Shown: positions 28,637 through 37,777 of the stretch, in pieces
Numbering within the stretch: position 1 is the first letter of the stretch
How the letters are laid out: each line of letters begins with the position of its first letter
NCBI GenBank assembly: GCA_903839035.1
Contig: CAIMAQ010000098.1
Location: 34,094-98,093, forward strand
Origin: an uncultured Opitutia bacterium
GTDB lineage: Bacteria; Verrucomicrobiota; Verrucomicrobiia; Opitutales; Opitutaceae
Length of the DNA stretch: 64,000 bases
Direction: 5' to 3'
Notes under the pieces: model-generated
What the model saw: only the letters and a program-made list of their open reading frames with translations
Told to the model about the DNA's origin: nothing
Databases searched by the model: none
Translations under genes and position numbers: made by a program

Positions 28637-31600
28637 TTATTTGACGTGGGTCGCAGTGGCAAGTGCAGGGGCAGCGGAGCGGGCCGGGAGCTTCGCGTGG
28701 TCCCGCGCGATGAGGAGATAAAAGGCGGGGACGACAAACAGCGTGAAGACGCTGCCGACGGCCATGCCGACGACGAGGACCCAGCCGATGCTGTTACGGG
28801 CCGCGGCCCCGGGGCCGGTGACGAAGATCAGCATGAGGTGACCGAAGACCGTGGCCGCGGACGTCATCAACACCGGGCGGAGCCGGGTGGCGGCCGCCTG
28901 CCGGATGGCGTCGATCTTGGCCGCGCCCTGTTCCTGGAGGGTGTTGGCGAACTCGACGATCAGGATGCCATTCTTGGCGATGAGGCCGACGAGCGTGATC
29001 AGGCCGATCTGGGAATAGATGTTGAGCGAGGTCTTCCACAGGAAGATCGGCACCAGCGCGCCCACGAGGGCGAGCGGCACCGAGCCGAGCAGGATGATGA
29101 ACGGATCACGGAAGCTGTTAAATTGCGCGGCCAGCACGAGGAAGATGAGCAGGACCGCGAGGACCGCGGCCTTCCACAGGGCGCTGCCCTCGGTGCGGAG
29201 CTGACGAGACTGACCGCCGTAGTCGATGGAGTAGCCCGGCGGCAGGATCTCGGCGGCCTTGGCCTCGAGTTTGCGGAGGGCGAGGTCGATGCTGGGGCCG
29301 ACGCCGGTGATCTTCACGGAGTTGAGCTGCTGGAAGCGGTTGAGCGTCCGCGGCTCGACCGTGGACTTGAGCGTGGCGATGGTGGACAGCGGAATGAGCT
29401 GCCCGGCCGGGCCGCGCACGTGGTAGTCAAGCAACTGGTCGGCATTGAGCCGGGAGCCGCGCTCCACCTGGGGAATGACGCGGTAGCTGCGGCCATCGTT
29501 GACGAAGCGGTTGACGTAACCGCCGCCGAGCATGGAGCCGAGGTCGCGGGCGACTTCGCTGAGGTTGAGGCCCATGGAGGCGACCTTGTCCTTGTCGATC
29601 TCGATGCCGACCTGCGGCAGGTCGAACTTGAGGTCGGTGTCGGCGAAATAAAACGTGGGCGCGCCGTTCGGGTCGTTGGCCTCGGTATTGGCGTAGAGCG
29701 CGAGCTTCTGCGCGTATTCCAGCATCTCGCGATGGTCCGCGGTGGAGCGGATCACGAACTCGATGGGGAAGTTGCCGCCGGACGGCAGCGGTTCGGGGGT
29801 GGTGACGATGACCTGCAGGCCGGCGATGCTGGCGGCCGGGCCCTGCAGCGCGTCCTGGATCTGGATCGCGGAGCGCTTACGCTGCGACCACGGCTTGAGA
29901 ATGATGCCCGAAAAACCGAAGTTGGTGCTCGTGAGCTGGAAGGAGTTTTCATACTCCGGCACCTCGCTGAACATCTTCTGGACCTGGTTCGCGAAAATGA
30001 CGTTCTGGTCGATCGTCGCCGTCGGCGAGGGCTGCAGGATGCTGAACACCACGCCCTGGTCCTCCTTCGGCGCCAGCTCGTGCTGGGCGAACATGAAGAA
30101 TGGCGCCAGCAGCATGGCCAGCAGCGCCGCGGTCATCATCGTGTAGTGCAGCCACTGGTAGCGGCGGCCGAGCAGGAAATCGAAGGCGATCGCCAGCACC
30201 GCGCCGAGGAGGCTGATCATCAGCAAGGCGCCGCCCAGCTTGAGGCTGGCGCCCAGCACCGGGCCAAAGCCCAGGATGAGACCCAACACCACGATCACCA
30301 CCGGCCAGAGGGGAATCCAGATGACCAGGGCCCACAGCAGGATTTTCCAGGACACCCGGCGGTCCTCGCGCAACGCGCTCATTTTCCCGACCAGGCCTTC
30401 ATAGCGGTCACGCACGCGGTCGAAAATCCGGTTGATCCGGCCGCTGAGGCCGGCCTCCTCGTGGTCGTGATCCTTGAGCAAATAGGCGCTCATCATCGGC
30501 GAGAGGGTCAGGGCGACAAAGCCCGAGACCGCCACCGCGCCGGCGAGCGTCATGGCGAATTCGCGGAAGAGCGCGCCGGTGAGGCCGCCTTGGAAGGCGA
30601 TGGGGGCGTACACCGCGGACAGCGTCAGGGCCATGGAGATGACCGGGCCGACCAGCTCGCGCGCGCCGGTCAGGGCGGCGTCCACCGGCGTCTGGCCGGC
30701 GCGGATATGGCGCTCGATATTTTCGACGACGACGATGGCGTCGTCCACCACGATACCGACCGCCAGCACGATCGCCAGCAGGGTCAGCAGGTTGATGGTG
30801 AAGCCGAACATCAGCATCAGCGCGAGGGCGCCGACAAGGGACAGCGGCATGGCCACAATCGGGATAAGGACGGACCGCAGCGAGCCCATGAACAGGAAGA
30901 TGACGAGCATGACGATCAGCAGGGTCTCGATGAGCGTGGTCAGGATCTCGCGGAGGGCGTCGTCGATGTATTTCGTGCCGTCGTAGGCGAGCTTGACCTT
31001 GAGGCCGGCCGGCAGGCCGCGCTCGATGTCGGGCAGGACGTCGCGCACGCGCTTGATGACCTCGATGGTGCTCTCGGTCGGCAGCACCCAGATGCCCATG
31101 AACGTGGCGGTCTGGCCGCCGAAGCGGACCTCGGTGTTGTAATCCTCGGCGCCGCGGACGACCTCGGCGACGTCGGCGAGGCGGATGATGCTGCCGTTGC
31201 GCTGCGCGACGACCAGTTGCTTGAATTCGGCGACGTTCTTCAGGTCGGTGTTGGCGACGAGGCTGACGCTGATCATCGACCCCTTGGTGGCGCCGACGGC
31301 GGCGAGGGCGTTGTTGGCCTGCAGGGCCGCACGGACATCGGCGGGACTCAGGCCGCGCGCCGCCAGTTCGTCCGGCCTCAGCCAGACGCGCATCGCGAAT
31401 ACGCGGCCGCCGAGCACGTCGGCCCGCTGCACGCCCTTCACCGAGGACAGCCGGGGCTGCACCATGCGGTTCAGGTAGTCGGTGATCTGGTTCTGGTCGA
31501 GGGTCGCGGAATAAAAGCTGAGATAGGCGGAGGCAAACTGGCTGTCGGCCGTCTCGACGCTGATCGTCGGGGTCTCGGCCTCGGGCGGCAGTTGGTTGCG

Positions 31601-31954
31601 GACCTGGTCGATCTTCGAGCTGATCTGCGCCAGGGCGGCGTTGGTGTCGTAGTTGAGGCGCAGGTAGACATCGATCGTGCTCACGCCCGCGTTGCTGGTC
31701 GACTCGATGTAGTCGATGCCGTCAGCGCTGGAGATCACACGCTCCAGCTGGGTCGTGATGTAGCCGCGCACCGTGTCGGCACTGGCGCCGAAGTAGATCG
31801 TGGTGACCTTGACCACCGCGCTATCGCTGCGGGGGTACTGGCGGGTGTTCAACTTGGTGTAGGACACCACGCCCACCACCAGGATGATGATGTTCACCAC
31901 CAGGGCGATGACCGGCTTGCGGATGAACAGATCGGTGAAACTTTTGGAGAGCAT
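28637..31954 (-). CDS. RND efflux transporter permease (AcrB/MexB family)
   Basis: Proton-driven inner-membrane pump of the hydrophobe/amphiphile efflux class. It is 1105 residues, slightly longer than AcrB. It begins with FIRKPVIALVVNIIILVVG. The proton-relay aspartates are in VVDDAIVVVENIERH in TM4, and a second six-helix block has the familiar RLRPVLMTSAATVFGH. Between TM6 and TM8 there is an extra hydrophobic stretch (about residues 530-615, WKILLWALVIWIPLWPVVIV onward), more extended than in AcrB. It is second in the adaptor-pump-channel order typical of these operons. Substrates are unknown; the MarR gene upstream suggests phenolic or drug-like inducers. Confidence 0.96.
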   Translation of the reverse strand: MLSKSFTDLFIRKPVIALVVNIIILVVGVVSYTKLNTRQYPRSDSAVVKVTTIYFGASADTVRGYITTQLERVISSADGIDYIESTSNAGVSTIDVYLRLNYDTNAALAQISSKIDQVRNQLPPEAETPTISVETADSQFASAYLSFYSATLDQNQITDYLNRMVQPRLSSVKGVQRADVLGGRVFAMRVWLRPDELAARGLSPADVRAALQANNALAAVGATKGSMISVSLVANTDLKNVAEFKQLVVAQRNGSIIRLADVAEVVRGAEDYNTEVRFGGQTATFMGIWVLPTESTIEVIKRVRDVLPDIERGLPAGLKVKLAYDGTKYIDDALREILTTLIETLLIVMLVIFLFMGSLRSVLIPIVAMPLSLVGALALMLMFGFTINLLTLLAIVLAVGIVVDDAIVVVENIERHIRAGQTPVDAALTGARELVGPVISMALTLSAVYAPIAFQGGLTGALFREFAMTLAGAVAVSGFVALTLSPMMSAYLLKDHDHEEAGLSGRINRIFDRVRDRYEGLVGKMSALREDRRVSWKILLWALVIWIPLWPVVIVVLGLILGFGPVLGASLKLGGALLMISLLGAVLAIAFDFLLGRRYQWLHYTMMTAALLAMLLAPFFMFAQHELAPKEDQGVVFSILQPSPTATIDQNVIFANQVQKMFSEVPEYENSFQLTSTNFGFSGIILKPWSQRKRSAIQIQDALQGPAASIAGLQVIVTTPEPLPSGGNFPIEFVIRSTADHREMLEYAQKLALYANTEANDPNGAPTFYFADTDLKFDLPQVGIEIDKDKVASMGLNLSEVARDLGSMLGGGYVNRFVNDGRSYRVIPQVERGSRLNADQLLDYHVRGPAGQLIPLSTIATLKSTVEPRTLNRFQQLNSVKITGVGPSIDLALRKLEAKAAEILPPGYSIDYGGQSRQLRTEGSALWKAAVLAVLLIFLVLAAQFNSFRDPFIILLGSVPLALVGALVPIFLWKTSLNIYSQIGLITLVGLIAKNGILIVEFANTLQEQGAAKIDAIRQAAATRLRPVLMTSAATVFGHLMLIFVTGPGAAARNSIGWVLVVGMAVGSVFTLFVVPAFYLLIARDHAKLPARSAAPALATATHVK

Positions 31955-31975
31955 GATGGTCGCGCGGGAGGATGC

Positions 31976-33094
31976 TCAGGTATTGGCGGGCTTGGGCGCG
32001 GCGTCAGCCGACGGCTTGACGGAGTTGTTGATCTGCACGTGCACGCCGTTGCGCAGCTTGAAGACGCCGGCGGTGACAACCTGCTCACCCGGATTCACGC
32101 CCGACTCAATGGCGACCAGGTCACCGCGGGTGGCACCCAGCTTGATGATCTGCTGGCGGGCCCCGAGATATTCGGTGCCGTCCGGGCCCTTCATTTTTTC
32201 GACGATGAAGACCGAATTGCCATAGGGGGCATACGCAATGCACGTGGCGGGGAGGACGACCTGGGGCGCACCCGGGGGCAGTTCCACCTCGACCTGCACA
32301 AACATGCCGGCGCGGAGCCGCTCCTGCGGATTGGCGAGGGAGGCCTGGACCGAGACGTTGCGCGTGGCGGAGTCCACTTCCGAGTTAATGGCGGAAATCA
32401 CGCCCGCGAACGGTTCCGGGAAGGCATCGACCCGGAGGCCGATCTTCTGGCCGATGGAGAGCGTGGAAAGCTGGCGCTGAGGGACGGTGAAATTGACGTA
32501 GATCGGATCGAGATTTTGCAACGGCACCAGTGCACGGCCGCGGGCGACAAACTGGCCCAGGTTCACGAGGCGGATGCCGACGCGGCCGTCAAACGGCGCG
32601 TGCACGTGCTTCCGGTCAATGGTGGCCTTGAGGGCCGTGACATCGGCGGCGGACTGGTTGAGCTGCGCCGTGGCGGCGTCGGCCTCGGCGGCGCTAATGG
32701 TGTTCTTGGCGGCCAGTTCCGCCGCACGGCCGTTCTGCAGCTTGGCGAGGGACAGGCGCGCCTCGGCGGCGTTCAGCTGGGCTTCCTCGACACTGGTATC
32801 GAGTAGGATGATGAGGTCGCCCGTTTTCACCGCGGCGCCGTTCTCGGCGGCAATCTTCACGATTACGCCGTCGGCATCGGCGGAGAGGGTTACGCCCTCG
32901 ACCGGGGCCAGAGTGCCGATGGCGTTGATGACCGGCTGCCAGGCAACGGAGGTCGCCTCGATGGTGGTCACCGCCGTCGCCGGCACGATATGAGGCATCG
33001 ACGACATCTGCTTGATCTGGGCGACCTTGACCGCGCCGAGGGTGAGCACGACGACGATGAAGCCGGTGAGGGTGAAGGCGAATTTCTTGAGCAT
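31976..33094 (-). CDS. RND efflux periplasmic adaptor subunit (MFP/HlyD family)
   Basis: Periplasmic adaptor joining the RND pump to the TolC channel. The 372 residues have an N-terminal membrane anchor (FAFTLTGFIVVVLTLGAV) without a lipobox. A biotinyl-lipoyl-like domain is split by a short helical hairpin (AAEARLSLAKLQNGRAAEL). A beta-barrel part contains VHAPFDGRVGIRLVNLGQFV, and the C-terminal part NPGEQVVTAGVFKLRNG. It starts 54 bp after the regulator and ends 21 bp before the pump gene, so the genes form one operon. Confidence 0.95.
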   Translation of the reverse strand: MLKKFAFTLTGFIVVVLTLGAVKVAQIKQMSSMPHIVPATAVTTIEATSVAWQPVINAIGTLAPVEGVTLSADADGVIVKIAAENGAAVKTGDLIILLDTSVEEAQLNAAEARLSLAKLQNGRAAELAAKNTISAAEADAATAQLNQSAADVTALKATIDRKHVHAPFDGRVGIRLVNLGQFVARGRALVPLQNLDPIYVNFTVPQRQLSTLSIGQKIGLRVDAFPEPFAGVISAINSEVDSATRNVSVQASLANPQERLRAGMFVQVEVELPPGAPQVVLPATCIAYAPYGNSVFIVEKMKGPDGTEYLGARQQIIKLGATRGDLVAIESGVNPGEQVVTAGVFKLRNGVHVQINNSVKPSADAAPKPANT

Positions 33095-33148
33095 GGTGAT
33101 GAGTGGTAAGGGAGAAAAATGAGGATGAACGGTGAGCAGAAGTGGGCC

Positions 33149-33709
33149 TTAAACGGCGGTGGCGGCCGAAACCGGGCCGGTAAACTTGATGGCCTGCTGC
33201 TGGATCTTGGTGAGCAACTGCACGAGGGTTTGGCGCTCGAACTCCGAGAGCGGCGACATCAGTAGCGTCATGTTTTTGAAATGATCCGGAAGAATCTCCT
33301 CCAGTAGGGAGCGACCCTTCGCGGTGAGGCGGACCAGCATCATGCGGCGGTCCACCGTATCGGGCTCGCGCGTCACGAGGCCGTCGCGCTCCAGCGTGTC
33401 AATCAGCCCGGTCATCGTCGCGCGGCTGACCCCCGCGGCATCCGCCAGCTCGGCCGGGCCCAGGGTGGATGTGTCACCGGCACAGCGGTTCACGAGGATC
33501 ATGAGCACGCCGAAGCGGCCCTGCGTGATGTTGTGCCGTGCGAGGTTGGCCTCAACCACCCGCGCGCTCTCATCGCCCGTTCGCAGCAGGTGCAAAAACG
33601 CCTCGCAGGCCGATGGGTCAAGGTCGGGAAATTCCTTGGCCGCCTCGAGCAGACACTCGTAACGGGGAAGATCTTTAAGGAGCAGATTAGGCACAGGACA
33701 GGTGGGCAA
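33149..33709 (-). CDS. MarR-family transcriptional regulator
   Basis: Winged-helix repressor, likely controlling the efflux operon that follows. The 186-residue protein has the MarR core: the recognition helix region LADAAGVSRATMTGLIDTLE, then the wing DGLVTREPDTVDRRMMLVRL, in which the DxRxxxV/L signature is intact. The start is uncertain: TTG at 33709 or GTG at 33694, neither with a good ribosome site. An inverted repeat (GTTAG-N4-CTAAC) sits 21 bp upstream of the TTG, where autorepression would be expected. Ligand unknown. Confidence 0.92.
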   Translation of the reverse strand: MPTCPVPNLLLKDLPRYECLLEAAKEFPDLDPSACEAFLHLLRTGDESARVVEANLARHNITQGRFGVLMILVNRCAGDTSTLGPAELADAAGVSRATMTGLIDTLERDGLVTREPDTVDRRMMLVRLTAKGRSLLEEILPDHFKNMTLLMSPLSEFERQTLVQLLTKIQQQAIKFTGPVSAATAV

Positions 33710-33729
33710 AAATAATCAGGGGGCGAATA

Positions 33730-33743
33730 GTTAGGCGGCTAAC
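33730..33743. promoter_or_regulatory. Candidate MarR operator
   Basis: GTTAG at 33730-33734 and CTAAC at 33739-33743 form a dyad with a 4-bp GCGG spacer. It stands just upstream of the marR start. The TTAG/CTAA half-site type and the size suit a MarR dimer. Prediction only. Confidence 0.5.
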
Positions 33744-33787
33744 CATAAAGACAAGCGGCAAGTGCAGATTTTTCCAATATTCTCCTA

Positions 33788-33808
33788 TGTTCCTCAATGA
33801 TAGGAACA
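33788..33808. promoter_or_regulatory. Perfect 7-bp dyad in the tkt-marR gap
   Basis: TGTTCCT and AGGAACA pair exactly around a 7-nt CAATGAT spacer. It lies between the tkt stop and the marR promoter region. Read on the minus strand there is no T-run after it, so an operator fits better than an intrinsic terminator for tkt. A second dyad, AGGGTA-AA-TACCCT, follows at 33826-33839. Confidence 0.4.
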
Positions 33809-33842
33809 CTGCCAAGGACTGGAGGAGGGTAAATACCCTGAC

Positions 33843-35834
33843 CTAGCAGCTCCGGGCCGCGGCGACCAAGGCCTCGGTGGTGATTCCGAGCTCCTTGAAA
33901 ACCTGGGGTGCCGGGGCGCTCAGGCCGAAGCGGTCGATACCGACCACCTTGCCGTCGAGGCCAACGTACTTACGCCAGAAACTGGTGACGCCCGCCTCGA
34001 TCGCGACGCGCTTGCGGCACGCCGAAGGCAGGATGCTCTCGCGATATTCCGCCGGCTGACGGTCAAACCGCTCGGTACAGGGCATCGAAATCACGCGCGT
34101 CCCCGCGCCCAGTTCCTTCGCGGCCGCCAAGGCCAGCTGGAGTTCGCTGCCGGTCGCGATGAGAATCAGCGTGAGCGGCGCGGTTTCCTGCACGGCGACA
34201 TAGCCGCCCTTCAACACGCCGGCCCGGCGCACATGCGGGGGGATGTCAGTGAGCATCGGCACCGCCTGGCGCGTGAGCGCGAGCAGCGTGGGGCCATCGG
34301 TGCGTTCGAGCGCGGCGGCAAAGGCGCCGGCCGTTTCCTCGGCATCCGCGGGGCGGATGACATCGAAGTTCGGAATCAGGCGCAGCGCCGACACGGTCTC
34401 GACCGGCTGGTGCGTGGGGCCGTCCTCGCCCACGCCGACGGAATCGTGCGTGTAGATATAGATCACGGGCAGCTTCGCGAGCGCGGCGATGCGCATCGAA
34501 GGGCGCGAGTAATCGGCGAACACGAGGAAGGTCGCGCACGACGGGCGGAACAGCCCGTCGTAGGCGATGCCGTTGCACATCGCGGCCATTGTGTGCTCGC
34601 GGATGCCAAAGCGGAGATTGCGGCCGGAGCGGTTGGTGGAATCGAAATCCTTGTCCGCGTTGATGTAATTGTACGTCGAGCCATGCAGGTCGGCCGAACC
34701 GCTGATGAGCAGCGGCAACTCGGCGGCGAGCGGCTGCAGGACCTCGCGGCCGGAGCCGCGGGTGCCGGGGTGCTTCGCGTCGGCGGGGAACACCGGGATT
34801 TTCTCGATCAAGTGCGCGGCGGTCGGATGCGTGGACGCGGAGTCGAGCAGCGCGGCCTTGTCGGCGTTCGCTTCGCGCCAGGCCTTGAACAATTTGTGCC
34901 AGCGGTTGTAGCCGCGGACGAGCCGGGCCTTCTGGGCGGCAAAGTAGGTGCGCACCTCGTCGCTCACGAAGAAATGCGGGGCGGCGGGCAGGCCGAGCCC
35001 GAGGCGGGCGGCGTCCGCGAACTTCGCCCCACCCTCGCCGTGCGCCTTCGCCGTGCCCTGCACCTCGGGGATGCCCTTGCCGATGAGGGTGCGCGCGATG
35101 ATGAGCTGCGGTTTGCCGCTCTTGGCCTTTTTCGCCTTGTTGAAGGTCTTGAGGAACGCCGCCATGTCGTGGCCGTCCACCGTCTGCACGTCCCACTCGA
35201 TGGCCTTGAAGCGCGCGGCGGTGTTCTCGCTCTGCGTCTTGTTCGCCATCGCATCGAGCGTCACATCGTTCGAGTCGTAGATGAGGATGAGGTTATCCAG
35301 CTTCTGGTGGCCGGCGAATTCCACGGCCTCCATGCCAACGCCCTCCTGCATGCAGCCGTCGCCCGCGAGGCAGACGACATGGTAGTCGAACAATTCGTGC
35401 TCCGCGGTGTTGAAGCGCGCGCGGGCCATCTGGCCGGCGACCGCCATGCCTACCGCGTTGCCAATGCCCTGGCCGAGCGGGCCGGTGGTGGCCTCGACGC
35501 CGGGCGTCTCATGGAACTCCGGGTGTCCGGGCGTCTTTGAGTGCAGCTGGCGGAAGGCCTTGATATCCTCGAGCGAGAGTTCGAAACCGGCGAGGTGCAG
35601 CCACGCGTAAAGGAACATGGAGCCATGGCCGGCGGAGAGGACGAAGCGGTCGCGGTTGATCCAGCGCGGCCGGTCGGGATTGATCGAGAGGGCGTGGCCA
35701 AAGAGCACGGCGCCGATCTCGGCGCAGCCGAGCGGCAGGCCGAGATGGCCGATGCCGGCCTTGTGCACGGCGTCAATGGCAAGACCGCGGGCCTGGGCGG
35801 CGGCGGAGGCGAGTACGGGCGTCTGGAGCGTCAT
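33843..35834 (-). CDS. tkt: Transketolase
   Basis: Thiamine-diphosphate enzyme transferring two-carbon units between sugar phosphates in the non-oxidative pentose phosphate pathway. The 663-residue protein is full length. It has [18 protein letters not shown], the [16 protein letters not shown] loop, and the ThDP/metal motif [15 protein letters not shown]. The middle pyrimidine-binding domain contains [15 protein letters not shown] and [15 protein letters not shown]. The C-terminal domain ends in [11 protein letters not shown]. The start at 35834 is [20 protein letters not shown]. It stands alone between intergenic palindromes. Confidence 0.98.
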   Translation of the reverse strand: MTLQTPVLASAAAQARGLAIDAVHKAGIGHLGLPLGCAEIGAVLFGHALSINPDRPRWINRDRFVLSAGHGSMFLYAWLHLAGFELSLEDIKAFRQLHSKTPGHPEFHETPGVEATTGPLGQGIGNAVGMAVAGQMARARFNTAEHELFDYHVVCLAGDGCMQEGVGMEAVEFAGHQKLDNLILIYDSNDVTLDAMANKTQSENTAARFKAIEWDVQTVDGHDMAAFLKTFNKAKKAKSGKPQLIIARTLIGKGIPEVQGTAKAHGEGGAKFADAARLGLGLPAAPHFFVSDEVRTYFAAQKARLVRGYNRWHKLFKAWREANADKAALLDSASTHPTAAHLIEKIPVFPADAKHPGTRGSGREVLQPLAAELPLLISGSADLHGSTYNYINADKDFDSTNRSGRNLRFGIREHTMAAMCNGIAYDGLFRPSCATFLVFADYSRPSMRIAALAKLPVIYIYTHDSVGVGEDGPTHQPVETVSALRLIPNFDVIRPADAEETAGAFAAALERTDGPTLLALTRQAVPMLTDIPPHVRRAGVLKGGYVAVQETAPLTLILIATGSELQLALAAAKELGAGTRVISMPCTERFDRQPAEYRESILPSACRKRVAIEAGVTSFWRKYVGLDGKVVGIDRFGLSAPAPQVFKELGITTEALVAAARSC

Positions 35835-35974
35835 GGTGAAAAAGGAAGGACATGAGGACTAGGCCGCGCAATGCGCCCGGGGAAGCAGAATAATTCGACG
35901 GACCGGGGCTGCGTCCGCGGTGGGCGGGCTTCCCATCGCCCGGCACAAAGGTCCCGGTCCACTCAGCGTGCAAT

Positions 35975-35995
35975 GCGGGCACGGGACGTGCCCGC
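35975..35995. repeat. GC-rich perfect hairpin upstream of tkt
   Basis: GCGGGCACG and CGTGCCCGC pair perfectly around GGA. It lies between the rplS terminator and the tkt start. The surrounding 35880-36000 is low-complexity G/C-rich intergenic DNA with a second imperfect copy of the GGGCGGGC motif; no gene is visible there. Confidence 0.5.
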
Positions 35996-36004
35996 CCGCC
36001 CAAC

Positions 36005-36033
36005 AAAAAAGCGAGCCCCGGTGAGGGACTCGC
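36005..36033 (-). terminator. Rho-independent terminator of the rpsP-trmD-rplS operon
   Basis: On the minus strand, GCGAGTCCC and GGGGCTCGC form a 9-bp stem with one mismatch and a 5-nt loop, followed at once by TTTTTT (36005-36010 read in reverse). It sits 25 bp past the rplS stop. Strong canonical shape. Confidence 0.88.
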
Positions 36034-36058
36034 TTTGAGAAAACGGAGTTGAGAAAAC

Positions 36059-36457
36059 TCAGCTCGCGGCGGCAGGTGCGGCGGCCGGGGCCGCAGCTTC
36101 CGCGGCGCGGTTCTCGCGCACCTTGACGGCGACCGCGGCCTTGCCGGTGCGGTGGCGGAGGTAGTAGAGGCGGGACCTCATGATCTCGGACTCGCGCTCG
36201 ACCTCGATCTTCTCGATATTCGGGGAGTTCACGGGGAACACGCGCTCGACCCCCTCGCCGTAGCTGATGCGGCGGACGGTGAAGGTCTCGTGGATGCCAT
36301 GACCCTTCCGGGCGATGACGATGCCGGAGTAAACCTGCACGCGCTCTTTGTCGCCTTCGCGGACCTTGGTGTGCACGCGCACGCCGTCGCCCACTTTGAA
36401 GGGAGTAGTGTCTTTTTTCACCTGCTCAGCGGTGATTTCGGAGATGATCGGGTTCAT
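36059..36457 (-). CDS. rplS: 50S ribosomal protein L19
   Basis: Ribosomal protein at the 30S-50S interface. The 132 residues include the conserved [39 protein letters not shown] and [19 protein letters not shown] low-complexity Ala/Pro tail (EAAAPAAAP) extends the usual 115 residues. It is the last gene of rpsP-trmD-rplS, starting 6 bp after the trmD stop, and is followed by a strong terminator. Confidence 0.98.
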   Translation of the reverse strand: MNPIISEITAEQVKKDTTPFKVGDGVRVHTKVREGDKERVQVYSGIVIARKGHGIHETFTVRRISYGEGVERVFPVNSPNIEKIEVERESEIMRSRLYYLRHRTGKAAVAVKVRENRAAEAAAPAAAPAAAS

Positions 36458-36463
36458 GGCTGT

Positions 36464-37138
36464 TTATTTGAGTAAATCGGGTCGGACCAAACGGGTTTTT
36501 TCCACCTGTCGCGCGTGCCGCCACTTCTCGATTTCGGCATGATTTCCGGAAAGCAGGACCTCCGGAACGGACATGCCTCGATATTCGGCGGGACGCGTGT
36601 ATTGAGGAAAGTCGAGCAACTTGCTGGTGAAGGATTCGTGCGTCAATGACTTTTCCTCCCCGAGCACGCCGGGGATAAAACGGGCCAGGGCATCGATCAA
36701 AACCGCCGCCGCCAGGGTGCCGTTGGTCAGCACATAATCGCCGATGCTGATCTCCTGGTCGATGACCGTGTCTCGGATCCGCTGGTCAATGCCCTCGTAG
36801 TGCCCGCTGAGCAGCACCAGATGTTGCTGGCGGGAAAGTTCTTCCGCCAGCGCCGGGGACAGCGGCGTCCCGTCAGGCGTCAGGTAAATGCGCCGGCAGC
36901 CGGGGGTCTGGACCGCCTCGATGGCGGCAATGGCCGGCTCGGGCTTCATGACCATGCCCGCCCCACCCCCGAACGGCCGGTCGTCGGCCGTGCGGTGCTT
37001 GTCGGTGGTCCAGGCACGCAAATCGTGGACGCTCACGCCGAGGTGGCCGGCGGCGATGCCCTTGCCGAGGATGCTCTCCGCCAGGACGCTATCGAGCATC
37101 CGCGGGAACAGCGTGAGGACATCAATCTTGAGCGGCAT
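36464..37138 (-). CDS. trmD: tRNA (guanine37-N1)-methyltransferase
   Basis: SPOUT-class, S-adenosylmethionine-dependent enzyme that makes m1G37 in tRNAs and prevents frameshifting. The 224 residues show LTLFPRMLDSVLAESILGK at the start and DDRPFGGGAGMVMKPEP. The trefoil-knot motifs are LSGHYEGIDQRI and SIGDYVLTNGTLAA. The start at 37138 (MPLKIDVLTLFP) is the family start. rplS follows by 6 bp. Upstream, where rimM usually sits between rpsP and trmD, there is only a 127-bp gap. Confidence 0.97.
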   Translation of the reverse strand: MPLKIDVLTLFPRMLDSVLAESILGKGIAAGHLGVSVHDLRAWTTDKHRTADDRPFGGGAGMVMKPEPAIAAIEAVQTPGCRRIYLTPDGTPLSPALAEELSRQQHLVLLSGHYEGIDQRIRDTVIDQEISIGDYVLTNGTLAAAVLIDALARFIPGVLGEEKSLTHESFTSKLLDFPQYTRPAEYRGMSVPEVLLSGNHAEIEKWRHARQVEKTRLVRPDLLK

Positions 37139-37154
37139 AGTTTCAGGAGTGTCG

Positions 37155-37257
37155 CACGCAGAGGCGCCGAGTCGCAAAGCCGGATTTCAACAAAAAGGCC
37201 CCGGAAATGATCCGAGGCCAAAAACTGCATGACTCCGCGTCTTTGCGTCTCTGCGTG
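37155..37257. repeat. Inverted CACGCAGAGGCGC-type repeat in the rpsP-trmD gap
   Basis: CACGCAGAGGCGC at 37155-37167 is matched in inverse (12 of 13) by the block ending CTCTGCGTG at 37257; the left arm continues GAGTCGCAAAG and the right begins CTTTGCGTC. The element fills nearly all of the 127 bp between trmD and rpsP. It would form a large hairpin inside the operon transcript. Confidence 0.6.
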
Positions 37258-37265
37258 AGAAAAAA

Positions 37266-37532
37266 TCAGGCGGCAGTCGTCGCAGCCGGGGTGGCGCGGC
37301 GGGCTTTCTTGATCATCGCGTGGACGGTGTCGGTCGGCTTGGCGCCCTTGCCGAGCCAGTAATCAACGCGGTCGAGCTTGAGCTTGACCGTGGCGCCCTT
37401 GAGGCGGGGGTCATACGTACCAACGACTTCGACCGGATCGCCATCGCGGCGGGAACGGGCCTCGGCAATGACGAAGCGGTAGTGCGGCTGGTGCGTGGTG
37501 CCGATGCGGGTGAGACGGATTTTGAGAGCCAT
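37266..37532 (-). CDS. rpsP: 30S ribosomal protein S16
   Basis: Small-subunit assembly protein. The 88 residues begin MALKIRLTRIGTTHQPHYRF, then VIAEARSRRDGDPVEVVGTY and YWLGKGAKPTDTVHAMI, all as in the family. The start at 37532 fits the family; the frame upstream runs through the promoter and is not coding. It is the first gene of rpsP-trmD-rplS and is preceded by a good sigma-70-type promoter about 45 bp upstream. Confidence 0.98.
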   Translation of the reverse strand: MALKIRLTRIGTTHQPHYRFVIAEARSRRDGDPVEVVGTYDPRLKGATVKLKLDRVDYWLGKGAKPTDTVHAMIKKARRATPAATTAA

Positions 37533-37575
37533 GACGGTGGTTTTGCGGAGCGATTCTTGCGTGGAAAAGCTGAGG

Positions 37576-37604
37576 ACAACACCCAGCGCAGTTTCCCTTG
37601 TCAA
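37576..37604 (-). promoter_or_regulatory. Predicted promoter of rpsP-trmD-rplS
   Basis: On the minus strand, TTGACA (37599-37604) is a perfect -35 hexamer, followed after 17 bp by TGTTGT (37576-37581) as a weak -10. The -35 and its flanks, CAGGGCTTGACAA, are identical to those of the nusA promoter at 62.38 kb, which supports both calls. Confidence 0.65.
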
Positions 37605-37777
37605 GCCCTGACTCCCCCGGGAGGTAGAGCAGTGTGCGCTCCCGATCCCGCCACGTTTCGGCCCCTACCTGGGTTCGACTCCCTTCGTTTACCTCCCGCC
37701 CTCCACAAAACGGGTTGGCTGTCTGGCCAGCGAAGAGGTGTCTTTACACCCACTACGCCCATGGGACAAGGTGCGTT

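Noticed and set aside
27878..32806. Very long open frame on the plus strand opposite the efflux operon
   Set aside because: It is antisense to three well-supported genes (tolC, RND pump, adaptor). Its product is His/Asp/Gly/Arg-rich with no domain, as expected for the mirror frame of high-GC coding DNA.
36005..36033. Hairpin considered as a riboswitch or leader of tkt
   Set aside because: Its orientation, T-run and distance from the rplS stop make it an ordinary terminator of the ribosomal operon.
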